Source: Caldilineae bacterium
Lineage (GTDB): Bacteria > Chloroflexota > Anaerolineae > JAAEKA01
Direction of reading: 5' to 3'
Length of the DNA: 64,000 nucleotides
Assembly (NCBI GenBank): GCA_020634555.1
Contig: JACKBK010000011.1
Span: 35,294 to 99,293, forward strand
This document shows positions 59,300-64,000 of the stretch, piece by piece. The translations under genes were made by a program, and so were the position numbers. Each line of letters opens with the position of its first letter. The stretch's first letter is position 1. The notes beneath the pieces are model-generated. The model ran no database searches. It saw nothing but the letters and a program-made list of their open reading frames with translations, and was not told the origin of the DNA.

Positions 59300-62200
59300 T
59301 TATCCCGCTCTTGCTTTTACCCTCTGCAGTGCTACCGCCAGTGCCACTCCGACACCAGCGACGACAAGCAGCCATGACAACATTGGCTCATCGGCAGTAG
59401 ACCCGGTGCTCATGTGGCTCAACGTTACGGCGGTCGGCACGCTATAGCTCGCGCTCACCGGCCCGTGAAGCGTCGTCGCACCGCTCACGTCCACATCCTC
59501 CAGCCAGTAGAAGTAATCCATACCCGCTACAAGGTCACGTTGGTCATCCCATGTGTAGACAAACCCGCCCGCACTGCCGGGGGATTGGGAGGGTATCAGC
59601 GCCTGGTTCAATTGCATGTCCGGCCCTGACGCCGACGTTCCGCGGTAGAGGTTGAACCCGGCGTTGTCCAGCTCGCTGACCGTCTCCCACGTTACCCGTA
59701 CAAGGTCGTTGACCTGTTCGGCAGAGAAGCCGGCCAGCGTCACGGCTAACGGCCCTGCGCCGCTGTAGATGGCAATGGCGTCCATGCTGCCGAGGGGCTG
59801 GTTGACGATCTGCCCGCTGGCGTCGACCACGATCAGGTCAGCCTCTGGTGCGCGGGTCGCTGTGCTCGGCAACAGACACGTCCCGGTGGATGAATTGTAG
59901 TCGTAGTGAACGACATCGCAGTAACTGCCGGCGGGCAAACCGGTCTGGTAGGTCGTCACCGCGCTGCCGGCCGTGCGGTTGATCGCCACGAAGCCCTTGT
60001 CGCCCAGCCCGAATGCGATATGGTCGGTGGTAGCGCCGCCGATGTTCTGCCAGTCAACCACCGGCTGGCCGGCGGTGATTTCGCGGAACTTGACCATGTT
60101 GGCGATAGCCGTCGTGCGATGCTCGCAGACCCACTTGCCATTTTCATAGGTGGTCGAGCAGTTGGTCGGCAGATCGCCGGCAACCTGCCCCGCGCCGTAG
60201 ACCGGCCGGGTATCCGCGCCGAGTCCCACGCCCCACGTGGTTCCGCCGTCGTTGGAGCTCGGCGGTCCCATGCTGTCGCCGGTATTGTCGGTCGGGTCGC
60301 TCTGCCAGTAATAGCTGGACATCACCGACGGGTGGCCGTAGGGGTAGGCCAGCGCGAAGATGTTGGCCAGCACATGCTCCTGGCCGTCGCGGTGGTCCAC
60401 CACGCAGCCCGCGCCGACGCCGTGGCCGCGCTGGTTGTCGTGGTTGTCGGTGAAGACCTGGGCAAAGCGCGAGGGCAGCATGTCCGGGTCGTCGAAGCGC
60501 GACTCCAGATCGCTGAGGCTGCCGCTGCACGCGTCGTCGAACGCATCACCCAGCGCGAAGGCGTAGGCAAACTCGGTCACGTCGCCGGTGGGCGTGTACT
60601 CCCAGTCGCGCACCCGCTCGCTGCTGCTCTGGTCGATCACCTCCTGGAAGACGTAGAAGTCGCCGGTCAACCCGTCCAGAATCGCGGCGATCTCGTTAGC
60701 AGCCATGTGCTTGGCGCCGTCGATGCGGAACCCCTTGACCCCGGCGTTGATCAGCGCCTGCAGGTAGTTGCGGATCTCGGTCTGCACGTCGCTCTTGCCG
60801 GTGTTGAGATCGGGCAGGCCCGACAGCTTACAGCGCTGTACCTGCTGCCGGTCGGCATAGTTGCTGATGGAGCAGTCATCGTGGAAATCGTCGGCCTGAT
60901 ATTGCGCGCCGTAGAAGCGGCTGCTGGCCGGGGTAGACTGATACTCGGTGCCCGAGGTACCGGTGGGTGGCGTTCCGACCTCGATGTCGGCCATGTGGTT
61001 GATCACCGCGTCTACGTAGATGTCCACGCCCAGGCTGTTGCAGGTGTTGACCATGCTCTGGAACTGGGACCACGTGCCGCTGCGGCTGGTGAACGCGGCC
61101 GTGTCGTGGGTCACCGGCTGGTAGCGCACCCACCATGGGAAGTCGTTGGCCGGGCCGCCCATATCGGCGGTCGGCACCAGATGCTCGTTGGGCGGCGAGA
61201 CCTGCACCGCCGTGTAGCCCTTGGCGGCCAGATAGGTGCATTCCTTCTCGATGTCAGCCCACGGCCACTCGAACAGATGCACGAAGACGCCGCCGGGCGG
61301 CTCAACGGACGAGTCGGCGGCCGGGATGACCGTGATCAGGCCGTCGCCCTGGTCGTCGTCGCCGGCAAAGTCGATGTTGTAGGAATCGACCTTCCAGTTC
61401 TTGTCCTCACCGGCCTTTTCACAGTAAGTAGTAAAGCCATAGGTTCCCGGCGTCAAGGCGTTGAGGGTCGTCTGCGGAATGGTGGCCATGAACTCGTCGT
61501 CGTTGCCAACTTGCACGTTCCACGTCATCGGCAGGTCGGTCCAGGCGTCGCCGTAGCGGCCCCAATGCAGCGAACAGTCGATGCCGGCCGGCGCGCCGGG
61601 CAACACAGTTACTCCATCTTCGTAGACCCGCACGTAGACATCGAAGCCCGCCGGCGTAAACGCGCCTTCATCGACGGCGTTGGCCACACCGCCGCGCGGA
61701 TACATCTTACCTACCCAGTCGATGGAACTGGGCGGCAGCGGCGCAACCAGCGTTTGGCCGGACACGAAGACCGCGGTCGTGCGCGCCGGGATGGTAAACG
61801 TGTCGGTGGCGTCGTTGAAAGTCGCGGTTTGCACGACCGGATCGGCGTCGATGCCATCCGCTTGCACCGGATGCAGCGTAAATCCGTTCGCACCGGGAAT
61901 GGTGAACTGCTGGCTGACCTTGTTGGCGTTGAAGAAGACCAGGATGTTCTCCAAACTGGCATCCAGGTCAGGCGCTACCTCGTCGGAGAGGCGCATCACG
62001 ATCAGGCCGTCCTGTGCGTTGTCGCTGTTGTAGTGGCTGACGCGGGCGTTGATGTCGGCCTCGGTGGGCAGGCGGAACAGCGGGCTGCTCTTGCGAATCC
62101 GCAAGATCTCGCGCAGGTGCGCCGCGGCGAATTGCATGTCGGTCGTGGCCGGATCCAGCGCGGTATCGGCCAGCAACGGCCCCATGATCGGCCAGCGGCT

Positions 62201-64000
62201 GCTGTTGTCCCAGCTCGGCGGTAACCCGCTGCCGAAGTTGTTGCGGCTCAGGTCCCACCAGACCCGGTTGAACCAGTCGCCCGAGTCGTAGCTGTTGCGG
62301 TCCAGCGACTTGGAGCGCAAGATGTCGCTGCCCATCTGGATGAACGGGATGCCCTGCGCCAGCCCGATGATGCTCTGGCCCATGTTCTGGCTGCGCACCC
62401 GTTCGTCCATGGTGGCGCCGGCCGGCAGCTTGAAGACGTTCTGGTCGAAGAGCGTCTCGTTGTCGTGCTTCTCGACATAGTTGACCGCTTCCTGCGGATC
62501 GGCGGTGAAGGGCGCACCCTGGCCGTTCCAGTCGGTGCCGCTGCCGCGCAGCGCCGAGCGCAATTGGTCGGTCGCTATCCAGAGATCACTTTGCGTGCGG
62601 TTGGCGTACTCGTAGCCGTTCCAGTCGTAGCTAAGGCCGTTGATGAAGCCCTGGCGGCGGATCTGCAGCGAGTCGGTGCTGTAGCCGCCGTGGGCCGCGT
62701 CGCGGATGATGTCGTTAAACAGCCCGATGCCCGCGCCGGTCATGTTGTACTTCTGGGCATAGCAGTCGGGGCAGGTGGTGAGACCTTTGTCCTTTGCCGA
62801 TCCAAAGTCCCAGCCCTCGCCGTAGAGGTAGATATCGGGATCCACTGCCTGCACTGCGGCCTTCAGGTCGAGCATATTCTGGCGGGTGTGCAGGTTCATC
62901 AGGTCGAAGCGGAAGCCGTCCACCTTGTAGTCGGCGGCGAAACGCACCACGGTGTCGATCATCAGCTTCTCCATCATGGCGTATTCGGCCGCCGTGTCGG
63001 AGCAGCAGGAAGTGGTGTAAAGGTTGCCGCTGGTGTCGTAGCGGTAGTAGTAGCCCGGCACCACCTTGTCCAGCACCGACTTGTCGTCCTGCCCGCTGGC
63101 CGCCGTGTGGTTGTAGACCACATCCATGACCACCCGCAGGCCGTTCTGGTTGAGCGCCGACACCATGTCGCGGAACTCGAGGATCCGCGTCACACCGTCG
63201 GGATCGCTGGCGTAGCTGCCCTCGGGTACGCCGTAGTGGAAGGGATCATAGCCCCAGTTGAAGCCGTCGGTCAACCGTGCTGTGCCCACTGCTGCCTGCT
63301 GTTGATCGGAATCGCGCGCGGCGGCGGGTACCGTCGGTTCCGTCCGCTCGCCCACCAGCTCGATCACCGAGGCAATGTCGAAGGCCGGAAGCAGGTGGAC
63401 GTGGGTCAGTCCCGCCTGCTGAAGCTGCAAGAGATGGTCCATGCCGTCCGACAGCGTCACGTTGGGATGCGGCCCCGCGCCATCGTAGGTGAACGCGGTG
63501 TATTTGCCGCGATCCGCCGCTGCCACCGAGCTGTCGTTGATGCTGAAATCGCGCACGTGCATCTCGTAGACCACGATGTCCTCGGGCTCAGCCAGGGCCG
63601 GCTTGCTCATGCTGTCCCAGCCGGCCGGCTTCAGGTCGCTGTCGTCCAGGTTCACGAACTGGCTGCGCACGTCGCCGGCCGCCGCGCCGTCCTGCGACAG
63701 GCTGACCGAGTAAGGATCGCTGACCAGATTGTCCTCCACGGCATCGGTGGACGGCACATAGACCTCGACGTCGAACAGGTAGAACTGGCGGTCCCACGAG
63801 CTGTCGCCGGCCACGCTCCAGACGCCGGAAGCCGGGTCGAGGGTCATGGCGTGGCTGCCCACCTCCGCGCCGGCCGACGCAGCATATCGCTTCAGCGTTA
63901 CCGATTGGGCCGTCGGCGCCCAGACGCTGACCGTGGGCGCGCCGCCACTGTAGGTGACGCCCAGCGTCGCGTTGTCTGCCGTGCCGTTGTCGACGTAGAG
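59300..64000 (-). CDS. Secreted amylopullulanase with two GH13 catalytic domains, 5' end missing
   Basis: An open frame that runs off the right edge; about 1566 codons are visible. Order from the edge: a CBM48-like strand (VSVWAPTAQSVTLKRY); a pullulanase-type GH13 barrel with YEMHVRDFS, VDGFRFDLMN (nucleophile, near 62910), YLYGEGWDFG (acid/base) and EKHDNETLFDQ; a linking beta domain; and a second, alpha-amylase-type GH13 barrel with VHLFEWPWADIEKEC, GFRIDGAKHM (near 60725), FQEVID and TDNHDNQRG. Then come an Fn3-like module (WETVSELDNAGFNLYR), one membrane segment and the tail RVKARAG. It would cut alpha-1,6 and alpha-1,4 bonds of starch or glycogen at the cell surface. Confidence 0.93.
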   Translation of the reverse strand, partial: LYVDNGTADNATLGVTYSGGAPTVSVWAPTAQSVTLKRYAASAGAEVGSHAMTLDPASGVWSVAGDSSWDRQFYLFDVEVYVPSTDAVEDNLVSDPYSVSLSQDGAAAGDVRSQFVNLDDSDLKPAGWDSMSKPALAEPEDIVVYEMHVRDFSINDSSVAAADRGKYTAFTYDGAGPHPNVTLSDGMDHLLQLQQAGLTHVHLLPAFDIASVIELVGERTEPTVPAAARDSDQQQAAVGTARLTDGFNWGYDPFHYGVPEGSYASDPDGVTRILEFRDMVSALNQNGLRVVMDVVYNHTAASGQDDKSVLDKVVPGYYYRYDTSGNLYTTSCCSDTAAEYAMMEKLMIDTVVRFAADYKVDGFRFDLMNLHTRQNMLDLKAAVQAVDPDIYLYGEGWDFGSAKDKGLTTCPDCYAQKYNMTGAGIGLFNDIIRDAAHGGYSTDSLQIRRQGFINGLSYDWNGYEYANRTQSDLWIATDQLRSALRGSGTDWNGQGAPFTADPQEAVNYVEKHDNETLFDQNVFKLPAGATMDERVRSQNMGQSIIGLAQGIPFIQMGSDILRSKSLDRNSYDSGDWFNRVWWDLSRNNFGSGLPPSWDNSSRWPIMGPLLADTALDPATTDMQFAAAHLREILRIRKSSPLFRLPTEADINARVSHYNSDNAQDGLIVMRLSDEVAPDLDASLENILVFFNANKVSQQFTIPGANGFTLHPVQADGIDADPVVQTATFNDATDTFTIPARTTAVFVSGQTLVAPLPPSSIDWVGKMYPRGGVANAVDEGAFTPAGFDVYVRVYEDGVTVLPGAPAGIDCSLHWGRYGDAWTDLPMTWNVQVGNDDEFMATIPQTTLNALTPGTYGFTTYCEKAGEDKNWKVDSYNIDFAGDDDQGDGLITVIPAADSSVEPPGGVFVHLFEWPWADIEKECTYLAAKGYTAVQVSPPNEHLVPTADMGGPANDFPWWVRYQPVTHDTAAFTSRSGTWSQFQSMVNTCNSLGVDIYVDAVINHMADIEVGTPPTGTSGTEYQSTPASSRFYGAQYQADDFHDDCSISNYADRQQVQRCKLSGLPDLNTGKSDVQTEIRNYLQALINAGVKGFRIDGAKHMAANEIAAILDGLTGDFYVFQEVIDQSSSERVRDWEYTPTGDVTEFAYAFALGDAFDDACSGSLSDLESRFDDPDMLPSRFAQVFTDNHDNQRGHGVGAGCVVDHRDGQEHVLANIFALAYPYGHPSVMSSYYWQSDPTDNTGDSMGPPSSNDGGTTWGVGLGADTRPVYGAGQVAGDLPTNCSTTYENGKWVCEHRTTAIANMVKFREITAGQPVVDWQNIGGATTDHIAFGLGDKGFVAINRTAGSAVTTYQTGLPAGSYCDVVHYDYNSSTGTCLLPSTATRAPEADLIVVDASGQIVNQPLGSMDAIAIYSGAGPLAVTLAGFSAEQVNDLVRVTWETVSELDNAGFNLYRGTSASGPDMQLNQALIPSQSPGSAGGFVYTWDDQRDLVAGMDYFYWLEDVDVSGATTLHGPVSASYSVPTAVTLSHMSTGSTADEPMLSWLLVVAGVGVALAVALQRVKARAG

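Noticed and set aside
59906..62224. A 772-codon open frame on the plus strand
   Set aside because: It is antisense to the amylopullulanase, whose domains and catalytic residues are clear. The frame's protein has no recognisable motif, and its openness follows from GC-rich codon bias on the other strand.

Overview
The window is a bacterial chromosomal segment of moderately high GC with densely packed operons. The gene content points to Chloroflexota, probably the Anaerolineae/Caldilineae side. The evidence is the F420-type DDN oxidoreductase, AftB-like membrane glycosyltransferases, YfhO and DUF2723 membrane proteins, a fused E1 alpha/beta dehydrogenase, and secreted enzymes ending in an Fn3-like module plus one membrane anchor. 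The assignment is inference from families; no rRNA or tRNA is visible.

Layout. 1-4.4 kb: the start of a CoxS-type [2Fe-2S] subunit cut by the window edge, then a secreted ExeM/NucH-type nuclease. 4.6-12 kb: four GT-C-like polytopic membrane proteins in two divergent pairs. 12-13.2 kb: a TetR regulator with its operator and a deazaflavin-dependent oxidoreductase. 13.2-20 kb: a repeat-rich stretch, a secreted DUF2202 protein, an L,D-transpeptidase, a DUF4203 membrane protein, ybaK-argH and an aldo/keto reductase.

20.2-47.4 kb is the core of the window, a sugar/sugar-acid catabolic regulon. A KDPG-type aldolase and a UlaG-like lactonase are read rightward. A run of some 19 genes (43.3 to 21.8 kb) is read leftward: GntR/FCD regulator, FAH-type hydrolase, two sugar permeases, a substrate-binding lipoprotein made of two identical tandem copies, a single-domain ABC ATPase, three SDRs, a tagaturonate-epimerase-like protein, a transaldolase-type aldolase, an Ldh/YiaK-type reductase, KDG kinase, fused E1 and E2 of a 2-oxoacid dehydrogenase, a UroD-like enzyme, a 2-hydroxyacid dehydrogenase and an FGGY kinase. 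A second UroD-like gene and a GH36 alpha-galactosidase follow. Three promoters (aldolase, gntR, alpha-galactosidase) each have a TTGACA -35 box, a 17-bp spacer and, just after the -10 box, a TGTTAACA-centred palindrome. I infer that the GntR protein controls all three.

47.4-54.8 kb: argJ, a LutA-like Fe-S protein, an M24 peptidase, a membrane protein apparently broken by a small repeat, NAD(P)HX repair enzyme Nnr and a CcmC-like membrane protein. 54.9-64 kb: an uncharacterised protein with a nucleoside-phosphorylase-like C-terminus, a YfhO membrane protein, and a large secreted amylopullulanase running off the right edge. Its C-terminal module matches that of the nuclease at the left end.

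Small palindromic and dispersed repeats fill most gaps. Seven perfect-stem hairpins or well-formed promoters could be placed exactly and are listed.
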